This document shows, in pieces, positions 1-8,317 of a stretch of 64,000 nucleotides of DNA (positions are counted from its first letter, which is position 1; each line of letters opens with the position of its first letter). The notes under the pieces are model-generated. The model worked only from the letters and a program-made list of their open reading frames with translations, made no database searches and had not been told where the DNA came from. The stretch covers positions 186,001 through 250,000 of the forward strand of contig NZ_PTIS01000002.1 in the NCBI RefSeq assembly GCF_002934235.1, read 5' to 3'. Source of the DNA: Clostridium algidicarnis DSM 15099 (GTDB taxonomy: Bacteria; Bacillota; Clostridia; Clostridiales; Clostridiaceae). The position numbers and the translations under genes were made by a program.

Positions 1-243
1 CCTTTAGCAAAAGAAAGCTTTGTTCAATTTGTAGAAGCTCAAGGCATAGAAGATACAGTAACTATAGATAAACAGTGGGTAGATAAAAAACTTAAACGAA
101 CAAGGCTTAAAATAGATAAAGATATTGATCTATATTTAAGTGAAGAGGCTTATCATGATAAAGACAGGTTTGAGATTAAGAAAAATGGTGACGGAAGTAT
201 AAATATAGTTATTAAACATGTAATTAATTATATAGAAAAGTAG
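1..243 (+). CDS. C-terminal 80 residues of a possible nucleoid-associated protein (NdpA/NA37-like)
   Basis: An open frame enters from the left edge and stops at TAG, giving 80 residues. It is charged and soluble, with the pattern LSEEAYHDKDRFEIKKNGDG near its end. That pattern resembles the C-terminal segment of the clostridial 37-kDa nucleoid-associated (NA37/NdpA) family, where a short beta strand with an NxDG turn closes the protein. No catalytic motif is visible. The family match is from memory of the tail only and is weak. A bidirectional terminator follows at once, so this gene ends its transcription unit facing fba. Confidence 0.4.
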   Translation, partial: PLAKESFVQFVEAQGIEDTVTIDKQWVDKKLKRTRLKIDKDIDLYLSEEAYHDKDRFEIKKNGDGSINIVIKHVINYIEK

Positions 244-260
244 CAGCAAAGTTATATAAA

Positions 261-300
261 AATGGTGGTACTTTCCCTTAAGGGTAGTACCACCATTTTT
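261..300. terminator. Bidirectional intrinsic terminator
   Basis: A perfect 11-bp stem (AATGGTGGTAC with GTACCACCATT) is followed by TTTTT on the plus strand and has an A-rich start that gives a U-run on the minus strand. It lies between two convergent genes and can serve both. Confidence 0.9.
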
Positions 301-311
301 GTATTTTATTA

Positions 312-1241
312 TTATTTATTCATACTGTCAGTAGATCCTAAAACAAATTCTATTTTATCTTCTACTGTTTTTTGTACTGCGTTTCTTCCAGCACCTAAAT
401 ATTTTCTTGGGTCAAACTCTTTTGGATCTTCTCCAAAAGTTTTTCTTACAGCAGCAGTCATTGCAAGTCTTAAATCTGTATCCATGTTAATTTTGCAAAC
501 AGCCATTGATGTTGCTTTTCTTAACATATCTTCAGGGACACCCTTTGATCCTGCTATGTTTCCACCAAATTCATTGCAAGTTGCAACAACTTTTGCATCT
601 ACAGCTGAAGCACCATGAAGAACTATTGGGAAACCTGGTAATTTCTTTTGGATATCTTCTAGTATATCAAATCTTAATTTAGCTTCTCCTGCAAATTTAA
701 ATGCTCCGTGACTTGTGCCTATTGCTATAGCTAAAGAATCTACACCAGTTCTTTTAACAAAATCTACAGCTTGATCTGGGTCAGTATATACATGAACGTC
801 GCTCTTAACATCATCTTCAACGCCTGCAAGAACACCTAGTTCAGCTTCTACAACAACTCCACGGCTATGTGCATATTCAACAACTTCTATAGTTTTTGCA
901 ACGTTCTCCTCATAATCATAATGAGAACCATCAAACATAACGGATGTAAATCCACTAGCTATTGCAAGTTTAACTGAATCTAAATCTGGACCATGATCTA
1001 AGTGAAGTGCAACATCTATTCCAGTTTCTTTTACAGAAGCTTCTACCATTGCCTTTAAATATTCAGGACCTGCATATTTAATAGCTCCAGTTGAACATTG
1101 AAGTATTACAGCAGAGTTTTTAGCTTTAGCACCTCTCATTACTCCTTGAACTATCTCCATATTGTTAATATTGAAAGCTCCTATTGCGTATTTGCCTTCA
1201 TAAGCTTTTTTAAACATTTCTTTAGTTGTAACTAATGCCAT
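312..1241 (-). CDS. fba: Class II fructose-1,6-bisphosphate aldolase
   Basis: Catalyses reversible cleavage of fructose 1,6-bisphosphate to glyceraldehyde 3-phosphate and dihydroxyacetone phosphate in cytosolic glycolysis. The 309-residue length fits short class IIB aldolases. HLDHG near residues 80-84 supplies the catalytic Asp and a zinc His; GTSHG (His about 178) and LHGAS (His about 209) supply the other zinc ligands. The start is placed at the ATG giving MALVTT, because AAAGGTGG sits 8 nt upstream; a GTG four codons earlier lies inside that ribosome binding site. The gene is monocistronic, with an inverted GGGACA-type operator upstream. It lies far from the cggR-eno cluster but belongs to the same pathway. 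Confidence 0.96.
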   Translation of the reverse strand: MALVTTKEMFKKAYEGKYAIGAFNINNMEIVQGVMRGAKAKNSAVILQCSTGAIKYAGPEYLKAMVEASVKETGIDVALHLDHGPDLDSVKLAIASGFTSVMFDGSHYDYEENVAKTIEVVEYAHSRGVVVEAELGVLAGVEDDVKSDVHVYTDPDQAVDFVKRTGVDSLAIAIGTSHGAFKFAGEAKLRFDILEDIQKKLPGFPIVLHGASAVDAKVVATCNEFGGNIAGSKGVPEDMLRKATSMAVCKINMDTDLRLAMTAAVRKTFGEDPKEFDPRKYLGAGRNAVQKTVEDKIEFVLGSTDSMNK

Positions 1242-1309
1242 AAAAAAAACCACCTTTCATTAATTAAATATATCAATTAATATTGATATATTACTTAAGG
1301 GATATAAAC

Positions 1310-1324
1310 TGTCCCACTGGGACA
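1310..1324. promoter_or_regulatory. Perfect 7-1-7 inverted repeat, candidate CggR-type operator of fba
   Basis: TGTCCCACTGGGACA is a perfect dyad made of the GTCCC/GGGAC half-sites known from the B. subtilis CggR operator. On the fba strand a TATAAT (1340-1345) lies just upstream, so the dyad would fall about 10-25 nt after the transcription start, a roadblock position. The -35 box is poor. The half-sites also occur in the cggR leader in this window. Assignment to CggR is inference. Confidence 0.55.
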
Positions 1325-1412
1325 CTTTATCATATATTCATTATAAAACAATGTATATAAAAGTTCTATACTTAAATTATAAACTATTTGTATAATTTTT
1401 AAAGGGATTTAG

Positions 1413-1793
1413 CTAAAATATGTTTTGTGCATTAATTTTTTGAAGTTCTTGTATATGATTAATATAAAATTTTACCACGTGAAGACTTGCTAAAGCCTCC
1501 TCCTTGTTTTCCCATTTAGTGTATTGGGTAAACTTATAAAGTTCATTTGACATATTATCTAATTCTTGATGATCTATGAAAATTGATAATGGTTTAGAGT
1601 CTTTTTGAACCTTATGAAGAAAATCTATGCTATCTTCATAGATATTATTCCAATTTTCAGCAGCGATATCTTCTTCAAGTTTATCACAATCTTCAAGAAG
1701 TGACTTACAGGTTTTATTTAAATATCCTATAGAAAAGATCATAGTTAAAATCATTACCACAAAAAGTGAGAAGGATATAATCATGTTCCTCAT
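1413..1793 (-). CDS. DUF4363 family membrane-anchored protein
   Basis: A 126-residue protein with one N-terminal membrane helix (about residues 6-25, IISFSLFVVMILTMIFSIGY) and a mostly helical, charged remainder. This is the layout of DUF4363 proteins, which are commonly encoded after YetF/DUF421 genes in clostridia. The function is unknown. The ATG giving MRNMII is preferred because GAAAGGTG lies 9 nt upstream; a GTG four codons earlier overlaps the stop of the upstream yetF-like gene. The tight GTGA junction implies translational coupling, so the two proteins probably work together at the membrane. Confidence 0.75.
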   Translation of the reverse strand: MRNMIISFSLFVVMILTMIFSIGYLNKTCKSLLEDCDKLEEDIAAENWNNIYEDSIDFLHKVQKDSKPLSIFIDHQELDNMSNELYKFTQYTKWENKEEALASLHVVKFYINHIQELQKINAQNIF

Positions 1794-1801
1794 AAAATTT
1801 A

Positions 1802-2479
1802 TCACCTTTCTTTCATTAGTTGATAAAAAAATTCTCCTTTTGAATCCATTAATGCAATAAAGACTTCCTTTTCAGAATTAATATTATTTTTAGTTAGAAT
1901 ATCCTTTATCCACTTTTCATCTTTTTTATAATAATCAAGACCATCTTCTTTTATTTCGCCATTACAAATTAAGAGTACTGGTAGACTTATCTGTTCCTCC
2001 TTTATATTTAAGTCTTCTCTTTTTACGTTATCATGTTGATGTTTATTTATAATGGACATTTGACCATCAGTTTCAATTAAGGCATAGGCTATGTCACTTA
2101 TATCTAATTCACCTTTTATTCTCAGTTCTTCTAAAAGATCATTTATGCTTAATCTTTGATTTTTTAATTCATCTATGTTTACTTTGCCATTTTTTATAAG
2201 TATACTTGGCCTTCCATCTATTAAGCTTCTAAATTTATCACTTTTAAGTTGTATTTCTGAAAGTATTACCTGCAATGTTAAAAGTGTTATGATAGGTATT
2301 ATTCCGTGAATTATGGGTATTCCAGCATTTTGCATAGGCAAAGCAGCAAGTTCTGATACCATAATTGTTATAACAAGTTCAAAGGGTTGCAGTTCACCTA
2401 TCTGTCTTTTTCCCATAAGCCTCATAGTTATTACAACAAAGACATATAATATAATTGTTCTAAAAAATACTATAAACAT
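1802..2479 (-). CDS. YetF/DUF421 family membrane protein
   Basis: 225 residues. Three hydrophobic helices occupy roughly residues 1-85, including the family stretch MRLMGKRQIGELQPFELVI, followed by a soluble alpha/beta DUF421 domain with GRPSILIKNGKVN and LRIKGELDISDIAYALIETDG. The start has a strong GGAGGCGC upstream. In Bacillus such proteins (YetF, YdfS, YdfR) belong to a sporulation-expressed membrane family of unclear biochemical role. Here the gene heads a two-gene unit with the DUF4363 gene and is divergent from the nucleoside-kinase gene. Confidence 0.88.
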   Translation of the reverse strand: MFIVFFRTIILYVFVVITMRLMGKRQIGELQPFELVITIMVSELAALPMQNAGIPIIHGIIPIITLLTLQVILSEIQLKSDKFRSLIDGRPSILIKNGKVNIDELKNQRLSINDLLEELRIKGELDISDIAYALIETDGQMSIINKHQHDNVKREDLNIKEEQISLPVLLICNGEIKEDGLDYYKKDEKWIKDILTKNNINSEKEVFIALMDSKGEFFYQLMKER

Positions 2480-2609
2480 TTAAGCGCCTCCTTATATATA
2501 TATGTTGTCAAAAAAAATATAAATTATAAGCTATATGCAAAAACAAATTTTATGAAGTATAATGGTATTTGAATTTAAGATTAAATATAAGCTAAAGGGG
2601 AATCAATAT

Positions 2610-4268
2610 ATGGGAGATATTAACTTGTGTTTTATTGATGGAAAAGAAGCTTTAGTTGAAAGCGGTACAACTATAAAAAAAGTAATTGATACTTATAAAT
2701 TAGACTATACAAAAGAAGCTTTATTAGCTAAAATAGATAAGGATTATTATGAACTTAATACGAAATTAGAAAAAGGTGGAAGGTTTGAAATAGTAAAGCT
2801 AGATAGTGATATAGGAGCTAAAACCTATGCCAGAAGTCTTCAATTTGTTATGATAAAAGCAGTATATGATCTATTTGAAGAATCAAAGGTAAATATAAAA
2901 CACTCTCTTAGTAAAGGAATATATGGAGAGATTGATAAAAAAGATCCCTTAAATGAAAAGGATTTAATAGCCATAAGAAAAAGGATGAAAGAAATAATAG
3001 ATAAGGATATGGTTATAAATAAGGTTTCCGTTACTAAAGAAAAGGCAGCTAAGATATTTGAATCGTATGGTATGGAAGATAAGCTTAGACTTCTTAGAAG
3101 CATAGATAATGAAGAGGTAAAGCTATATGAGCTAGATGGTAGATATGATTACTTTTATGGACCAATGGTATATTCTACAGGTGCTTTACAAATTTTTGAA
3201 CTAATTTATTATAAGCCAGGGTTTATATTAAGATTTCCAGAATCAAATAATCCTAAAGTGATACCTAAGTTTGTAGAACATAAGAAATTAGCAAAAATAT
3301 TTGCAGAAACTGAACAGTGGAATAGCATTTTGGAAATTGGAGATGTGGGAGCTTTAAATGATAAGGTTAAAAGTGGAGAAATTTTAGAGCTTATACGGGT
3401 GGCAGAAGCACTTCATGAAAAAAAGATAGCATATATAGCTGATATGATAAGTGAAAAAGAAGAAGCCAAAATAGTACTTATAGCGGGTCCTACATCATCA
3501 GGTAAAACTACCTTTGCAAACAGACTTGCCATACAGCTTAGAGTAAATGGTTATATACCTGTTCCAATTTCATTAGATGATTATTTTATTGATAGGGAAC
3601 TTACCCCTAAAGATGAAAATGGAGATTATGATTTTGAATCTATAGAGGCCTTAGATTTGGAACTTTTTAATAAAGATCTAAATAAATTACTAAGAGGGGA
3701 AGAAATAAGTGTACCAACCTTTGATTTTAAGGAAGGAAAAAGAAGGTGGGCAGGAAATAAAGTGAGCATGCCTAAAAATGGAATCATAATAATAGAAGGA
3801 ATACATGGTCTTAATGATAAACTCACTGAATCAATAAATCCTAACAATAAATTTAAGATATATATAAGCGCTCTTACACAGTTAAATATTGATAATCATA
3901 ATAGAATATCAACAACAGATGTTAGGATGATAAGAAGGATAGTAAGAGACCTTTTATCAAGGGGTTACAGTGGAGAAAATACCCTTTCCATGTGGGCTTC
4001 TATAAGAAGGGGAGAAGAAAAGAATATATTTACCTTTCAAGAAGAGGCAGATGTTATGTTTAATTCTACATTAGTATATGAATTATGTGTGCTTAAAAAG
4101 TATGCAATAGAAGAACTTTCAAAGATAAATGATGATAGTCCTGTATATTATGAAGCATTAAGACTTATAAGCTTTTTAAATTTCTTTAAAGAAGTAGATA
4201 CAAATATGGTGCCAGAGAATTCAATATTAAGAGAATTTATTGGAGGAAGCTGGTTTTATAAATACTAG
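2610..4268 (+). CDS. Uridine kinase-like nucleoside kinase with N-terminal TGS/ThrRS-like region
   Basis: 552 residues. The first 60 residues look like a ubiquitin-like TGS fold (DGKEALVESGTTIKKVIDTY). A ThrRS second-additional-domain-like segment follows, with HSLSKGIYGEI where the metal-binding motif usually sits. From about residue 290 there is a P-loop kinase domain with GPTSSGKTTF, then DDYFIDRE and IIEGIHGLND, as in uridine kinase/phosphoribulokinase. It probably phosphorylates a nucleoside or related substrate; the substrate is not known. The start is the ATG of MGDINL, with AAAGGGG 9 nt upstream, rather than an upstream in-frame ATG that lacks a site. A TATAAT occurs at 2558-2563. Confidence 0.82.
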   Translation: MGDINLCFIDGKEALVESGTTIKKVIDTYKLDYTKEALLAKIDKDYYELNTKLEKGGRFEIVKLDSDIGAKTYARSLQFVMIKAVYDLFEESKVNIKHSLSKGIYGEIDKKDPLNEKDLIAIRKRMKEIIDKDMVINKVSVTKEKAAKIFESYGMEDKLRLLRSIDNEEVKLYELDGRYDYFYGPMVYSTGALQIFELIYYKPGFILRFPESNNPKVIPKFVEHKKLAKIFAETEQWNSILEIGDVGALNDKVKSGEILELIRVAEALHEKKIAYIADMISEKEEAKIVLIAGPTSSGKTTFANRLAIQLRVNGYIPVPISLDDYFIDRELTPKDENGDYDFESIEALDLELFNKDLNKLLRGEEISVPTFDFKEGKRRWAGNKVSMPKNGIIIIEGIHGLNDKLTESINPNNKFKIYISALTQLNIDNHNRISTTDVRMIRRIVRDLLSRGYSGENTLSMWASIRRGEEKNIFTFQEEADVMFNSTLVYELCVLKKYAIEELSKINDDSPVYYEALRLISFLNFFKEVDTNMVPENSILREFIGGSWFYKY

Positions 4269-4316
4269 AGAAATATATTTATGATTAACTAAAGATGAAG
4301 AGGATAAGGTGATTAC

Positions 4317-4997
4317 ATGAGTAGATTTGGAGTTTTTGATATACTAGGGCCAATAATGATAGGCCCGTCCAGTTCACATACAGCAGGAGCCGCAAGACTT
4401 GCAAAAATAGCTTCAATAATAGCAGGACCTGAAATAAAAGAAGTTATATTTTTGTTACATGGCTCTTTTGCTAAAACCTATAAAGGCCATGGTACAGATA
4501 GAGCTTTAGTTGCTGGAATATTAGGTATGGACCCTGATGATGAAAAACTTAGATATTCTTTGGACATAGCAAAAGAAAAGGATATCAAGGTAAGTTTTAG
4601 AGAAGCGGATTTAGGAGATGTTCACCCTAATACAGTTAAATTTTTAATTAAACTTAAAGATGATAATTTAGTTACAGTTATGGGATCATCTATAGGTGGG
4701 GGTAATATAATTATACTAGAAGTAGATGAAGAAAAACTTGAATTTACAGGTGAATATCCAACTCTTATAGTTAAACATATTGATGTTTTAGGTCTAATCT
4801 CAAAGGTTACTTCTTTAATTTATGAAGAGGGAACTAATATAGCATCTATGAGTGTGTTTAGAAGTAAAAAAGGATCTGAGGCTACTATGATATTTGAAAC
4901 AGATAATATAATACCTAAAAGTGGAATAGAAAAAATAAAGGCATTAGAAAATGTTATAGGCGTTAGAGCTATTAACCCCATAAAGGAAGGTGTATAA
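4317..4997 (+). CDS. sdaAB: L-serine dehydratase, iron-sulfur-dependent, beta subunit
   Basis: 226 residues. The N-terminal serine-dehydratase beta domain includes GPIMIGPSSSHTAGAARLA, which marks the family. A C-terminal ACT domain starts near residue 143 (YPTLIVKHIDVLGLISKV). With the alpha subunit it converts L-serine to pyruvate and ammonia using an oxygen-labile [4Fe-4S] cluster. The stop is followed after one base by the alpha-subunit ATG, so the two are co-translated. In this organism it would feed serine and glycine carbon to pyruvate, alongside the glycine reductase system. Confidence 0.96.
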   Translation: MSRFGVFDILGPIMIGPSSSHTAGAARLAKIASIIAGPEIKEVIFLLHGSFAKTYKGHGTDRALVAGILGMDPDDEKLRYSLDIAKEKDIKVSFREADLGDVHPNTVKFLIKLKDDNLVTVMGSSIGGGNIIILEVDEEKLEFTGEYPTLIVKHIDVLGLISKVTSLIYEEGTNIASMSVFRSKKGSEATMIFETDNIIPKSGIEKIKALENVIGVRAINPIKEGV

Positions 4998-4998
4998 C

Positions 4999-5874
4999 AT
5001 GTTTGCAAATACAGGAAAAGAATTAATAGAAATATGTGACACAGAAAACATAAGTTTAAGTGAATATGCTGTAAGATTCGAAATGGAAAAGTCAGAAATG
5101 GATAGAGAAACTGTGATGAATAAAATGTTGAAAAATCTTAAAGTAATGGAAGAATCAGCATCTTACGGATTAACACATGTAACAAAGTCTGTAAGTGGAC
5201 TTATAGGTGGAGATGCTTTTAAGGTTAATGAATATCTAAAAAGAGGAAATTCCTTAACAGGGAACATTATGGGTAAAGCTATGGCAAGAGCATTATCCTG
5301 TTCTGAGGTTAATGCATCCATGGGTAGGATAGTAGCTTCGCCTACAGCGGGCTCTTGTGGTATAATTCCCTCCGTTATAATAACTGCTGGAGAAGCTTTA
5401 AATAAAAGTGAAGAAGAAATGGTAATGGGTCTATTTGCTGCATCAGCAGTAGGTCTTATAATTGCTCAAAATGCTACTCTTTCAGGAGCAGAAGGTGGAT
5501 GCCAAGCAGAATGTGGATCAGCAGCAGCTATGGCAGCAGCAGCTACAGTTGAAATGATGGGTGGAAGCCCAGCTATGAGTCTTCATGCAGGAGCCATTGT
5601 AATAAAAAACATATTAGGCCTTGTATGTGATCCAATTGCGGGACTTGTAGAAGTCCCTTGTGCAAAAAGAAATGCATCAGGGGCTGTAAGTGCTTTAGCA
5701 GCAGCAGATCTAGTAATGTCAGGGGTAGAAAGTAAGATTCCTTTTGATGATACAGTAATAGCCATGTATAAGATTGGTAAGAGTATGCCTTGTGAACTTC
5801 GCGAAACAGCTTTAGGTGGTCTTGCAGTTACTCCTACAGGTATAGAACTTAAGAAACAAATCCTTGGAGAATAA
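4999..5874 (+). CDS. sdaAA: L-serine dehydratase, iron-sulfur-dependent, alpha subunit
   Basis: 291 residues, normal for the separate alpha subunit of Gram-positive bacteria. Cluster-binding cysteines are visible in SPTAGSCGIIP, GGCQAECGSAAAM and GLVCDPIAGLVEVPC. It carries the catalytic [4Fe-4S] site that removes the serine hydroxyl. The ATG of MFANTG is chosen because AAGGAAGGTG lies just upstream; a GTG three codons earlier overlaps that site. It is last in the sdaAB-sdaAA unit, with an intrinsic terminator downstream. Confidence 0.96.
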   Translation: MFANTGKELIEICDTENISLSEYAVRFEMEKSEMDRETVMNKMLKNLKVMEESASYGLTHVTKSVSGLIGGDAFKVNEYLKRGNSLTGNIMGKAMARALSCSEVNASMGRIVASPTAGSCGIIPSVIITAGEALNKSEEEMVMGLFAASAVGLIIAQNATLSGAEGGCQAECGSAAAMAAAATVEMMGGSPAMSLHAGAIVIKNILGLVCDPIAGLVEVPCAKRNASGAVSALAAADLVMSGVESKIPFDDTVIAMYKIGKSMPCELRETALGGLAVTPTGIELKKQILGE

Positions 5875-5891
5875 TATAGGTTAAAGGTAAC

Positions 5892-5935
5892 AAAAAGTAC
5901 TCTCTTGAATAATTTATCAAGAGAGTACCTTTTTT
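5892..5935 (+). terminator. Intrinsic terminator of sdaAB-sdaAA
   Basis: A 12-bp perfect stem, GTACTCTCTTGA with TCAAGAGAGTAC, has an 8-nt loop and is followed by CCTTTTTTT. It lies about 20 nt after the sdaAA stop. Confidence 0.9.
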
Positions 5936-6007
5936 GGAATTCAAATCAATTAAAAAGAAATAATAAAAAAGAAGTGTTTACAGATGAAGTAGCATATAAA
6001 TTTTAAA

Positions 6008-6036
6008 TTCCTCTAGGATTTCTAGAGGGATTTTAA
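6008..6036. terminator. Second, weaker terminator-like hairpin
   Basis: CCTCTAG and CTAGAGG pair around a 5-nt loop and are followed by GATTTTAAT. The stem is short and the U-run is interrupted, so it may be a backup terminator or just a leader hairpin before the next gene. Confidence 0.4.
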
Positions 6037-6115
6037 TATTAAAAAAGGATTAAGTAATTAACGCAAATATTAAGCAATATATTTATATAAGAGTATTTAA
6101 AAAGCAGGTGGTATA

Positions 6116-6592
6116 TTGGGTAATAGATCTTTAATAGAAAGCCATTATGCAGATATGAATAACTTGGTAGATATACTTTGTAAGCTTGTAACATCCTATA
6201 GAGCAATGGTGGGTGGAGCTCATGAACTAAATGGAGTTGCATTAGTAGAAAAGAAGCAAATAAAAGAGGCTTTGAAAACTGCTGATGAATTAAATGATTT
6301 AATTAGAAATATAATTGATACATTAGAATGTTGTGAGGACTGCTACCTTGATTATTGTAGGATTAAATCTCAAGTATTGAAAAGTAAAATTAATACACAG
6401 TATATTTTAGATGAGATAGATGATAATTATGAGTATAAATATAATAATGAGGGGATGGGAAAAGTAAGATTTCCGGAACTTCGTTTAAAAGGTAGTGGTG
6501 GCAAGGCTACAGAAAAAGATGAAAAAAGAAATGAAAAGGGAACAGAAAAGGCAAATCAAAAAAAAGATATTACTAACACTAAAGAAGAGTAG
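6116..6592 (+). CDS. Conserved-looking hypothetical protein with helical N-terminus and Lys-rich tail
   Basis: 158 residues from a TTG start with GCAGGTGG upstream. I do not recognise a family. The first 110 residues are predicted helical and soluble, with a cysteine cluster CCEDCYLDYC near residues 64-73 that could bind metal or form disulfides. The last 40 residues are low-complexity Lys/Glu/Gly, suggesting a disordered tail. No signal peptide or membrane segment is seen. It stands alone between two terminators; the downstream terminator stem begins inside its last codons. Confidence 0.7.
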   Translation: MGNRSLIESHYADMNNLVDILCKLVTSYRAMVGGAHELNGVALVEKKQIKEALKTADELNDLIRNIIDTLECCEDCYLDYCRIKSQVLKSKINTQYILDEIDDNYEYKYNNEGMGKVRFPELRLKGSGGKATEKDEKRNEKGTEKANQKKDITNTKEE

Positions 6593-6606
6593 TAATATCT
6601 TTTTTA
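6561..6606. terminator. Bidirectional terminator overlapping the stop codon
   Basis: GATATTACTA pairs perfectly with TAGTAATATC around a 14-nt loop, followed by TTTTTT and preceded by a run of A. The TAG stop of the plus-strand gene is inside the 3' arm. It also serves the convergent pssA gene. Confidence 0.85.
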
Positions 6607-6608
6607 GA

Positions 6609-7121
6609 TTATATTTTCTTTATTTTTATATTACTTATCATTAAATAAGATAATATAGACATTAAAAGTGTTGGTAAAATAAAATTTATTTCACCTTTTA
6701 AAGTTAAAAGACCAAATAGGGCCATAATACAACCTGCGGCTGTAATAGGTATACCTGAAAAGAATCCTTTAAACTCTACAGAATTAAATTTAGCCAGTCT
6801 ATATGCACCGCAAATTGGAAATATTATTAATATAGCATATCCTAAGATACCTAAATCAATAAAATTATACATATTATATGCTAACATAGAAGGCGCTACT
6901 CCAAAAGATACAAGATCTGATAAAGAATCTAGTTGTTTACCAAGATCACTAGATACATCAAGCATTCTAGCTATTGTACCATCATACCTATCTATTAAAC
7001 CTGCAATGATTATGAATATACAGGCTAATTTATAGTCACCTCTAAAATTCATTAATAAGGACATGATACCAAAACCTAAATTTGCAAAAGTAAACAAATT
7101 AGGCAAAAAACTTTTTTTCAC
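6609..7121 (-). CDS. pssA: CDP-diacylglycerol--serine O-phosphatidyltransferase
   Basis: 170 residues with about five or six membrane helices. The CDP-alcohol phosphotransferase signature D-x2-DG-x2-AR-x8-G-x3-D-x3-D is complete (DRYDGTIAR, then GKQLDSLSD). It makes phosphatidylserine from CDP-diacylglycerol and serine in the membrane. The short length and N-terminal PNLFTFANLGFG match Gram-positive PssA. The start is GTG with GGGGGAGG upstream. It is monocistronic and divergent from a lipid kinase gene, so both neighbours touch phospholipid metabolism. Confidence 0.93.
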   Translation of the reverse strand: MKKSFLPNLFTFANLGFGIMSLLMNFRGDYKLACIFIIIAGLIDRYDGTIARMLDVSSDLGKQLDSLSDLVSFGVAPSMLAYNMYNFIDLGILGYAILIIFPICGAYRLAKFNSVEFKGFFSGIPITAAGCIMALFGLLTLKGEINFILPTLLMSILSYLMISNIKIKKI

Positions 7122-7300
7122 TATTAATCCTCCCCCAAAACATATATGAATACCTCATAATTATAGCTTAAATCTTTCTTTTTGGCTATAATTTTTGTAA
7201 TATACTAGTTATTATATAAGCTATTACTTAAATCATTAACTGATTATTGATAATATAAAATACAACTTTTAAGATATATGAACTTTAAAATCTTATATTG

Positions 7301-7329
7301 TCGACAGTGTATATATTAAATGCTATAAT
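7301..7329 (+). promoter_or_regulatory. Sigma-A-type promoter for the lipid kinase gene
   Basis: TCGACA, a 17-nt spacer, then TATAAT preceded by TGC (extended -10). The expected start is near 7336, about 30 nt before the gene. Confidence 0.7.
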
Positions 7330-7367
7330 CAAAATATAGTTTTCTAAAAAAACTAGGAGGTATAAAA

Positions 7368-8249
7368 ATGAAAAATGTGAAGTTTATATACAATCCTTTT
7401 TCTGGTGAGAATGCTATATTAAAAGATCTAGATACTGTTATAAAAACTCACCAAAAAAAAGGATACACAGTGATTCCATATAGGATAAGCTATGATACAG
7501 ATATAGAAAAAGCTTTTGAAGATTTGGATGAAAGTTATCAGTATATAATTATAGCTGGTGGAGATGGCACTGTAGATACAGTTGTCAATTGTATGAAACA
7601 AAAGAACATAGATTTACCTATTGCAATATTACCTGTTGGAACAGCAAATGATTTTGCAAAGTTTATAGGTATGTCTGAAGATGTTGAGAAAGCCTGTAAA
7701 GATATATTATCTAGTACACCTAAATCTATGGATATAGGGAAAATTAATGACAAGTACTTCATAAATGTTGCAAGTACTGGTCTATTTACTGATGTTTCAC
7801 AAAAGACAGATGTAAATGTTAAAAATACTATAGGTAAGCTTGCTTATTACATTAAAGGAATAGAGCAATTACCTAACTTTAGAAAGATTAACATAAAAGT
7901 AGAATCAAAAGAAGAAAAGTTTCATGGAGATATGTACCTTATGTTAGTATTTAATGGTCAAACTGCAGGTGGTTTTAATTTAGCTTATAAAGCTGAAATA
8001 GACGATGGGTTTCTAGATGTTATAATTATAAAAGCAGTTCCATTAAAAGATTTAATTCCTCTTTTCATAAAAATTATGAGAGGAGAGCATTTAGAAGGTC
8101 AAAATTCTATTGTTTATTTTAAGAGTGATAAAATAAAAATAGAATGTGATGAAAATATAGTTACAGATATAGATGGTGAAAGGGGACCGAATTTCCCATT
8201 AGCTATAGAATGTATTCATAATGGCATTAAAGTTCTAGGAATTAAATAA
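7368..8249 (+). CDS. Diacylglycerol/lipid kinase, YegS/BmrU/DgkB family
   Basis: 293 residues. The nucleotide-binding signature is AGGDGTVDTVVN (about residues 63-74), with LPVGTANDFAKF downstream, as in the DAGK catalytic domain. The C-terminal beta domain ends with a DGERGP-type turn (DIDGERGPNF). It phosphorylates diacylglycerol or a related lipid at the inner membrane face, with no transmembrane helix. GGAGGT lies 7 nt before ATG. It is a single-gene unit with its own promoter and terminator. The exact lipid substrate cannot be told from sequence. Confidence 0.9.
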   Translation: MKNVKFIYNPFSGENAILKDLDTVIKTHQKKGYTVIPYRISYDTDIEKAFEDLDESYQYIIIAGGDGTVDTVVNCMKQKNIDLPIAILPVGTANDFAKFIGMSEDVEKACKDILSSTPKSMDIGKINDKYFINVASTGLFTDVSQKTDVNVKNTIGKLAYYIKGIEQLPNFRKINIKVESKEEKFHGDMYLMLVFNGQTAGGFNLAYKAEIDDGFLDVIIIKAVPLKDLIPLFIKIMRGEHLEGQNSIVYFKSDKIKIECDENIVTDIDGERGPNFPLAIECIHNGIKVLGIK

Positions 8250-8261
8250 TTAAGAAAAAAT

Positions 8262-8317
8262 AAAAAAGCGTAGGCAAAAAGAATTATATAATTCTAAGTC
8301 TACACTCTTTTTTTATC
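8262..8317. terminator. Bidirectional terminator with internal hairpin
   Basis: AGCGTAGGC pairs imperfectly with GTCTACACT (G-U and one mismatch), enclosing a second stem AGAATTA/TAATTCT; TTTTTTT follows and AAAAAA precedes. It separates two convergent genes and overlaps the YgiQ stop. Confidence 0.75.

Noticed and set aside
262-618. Open plus-strand frame opposite fba
   Set aside because: It is antisense to a clear aldolase gene, has no ribosome binding site and no recognisable protein pattern.
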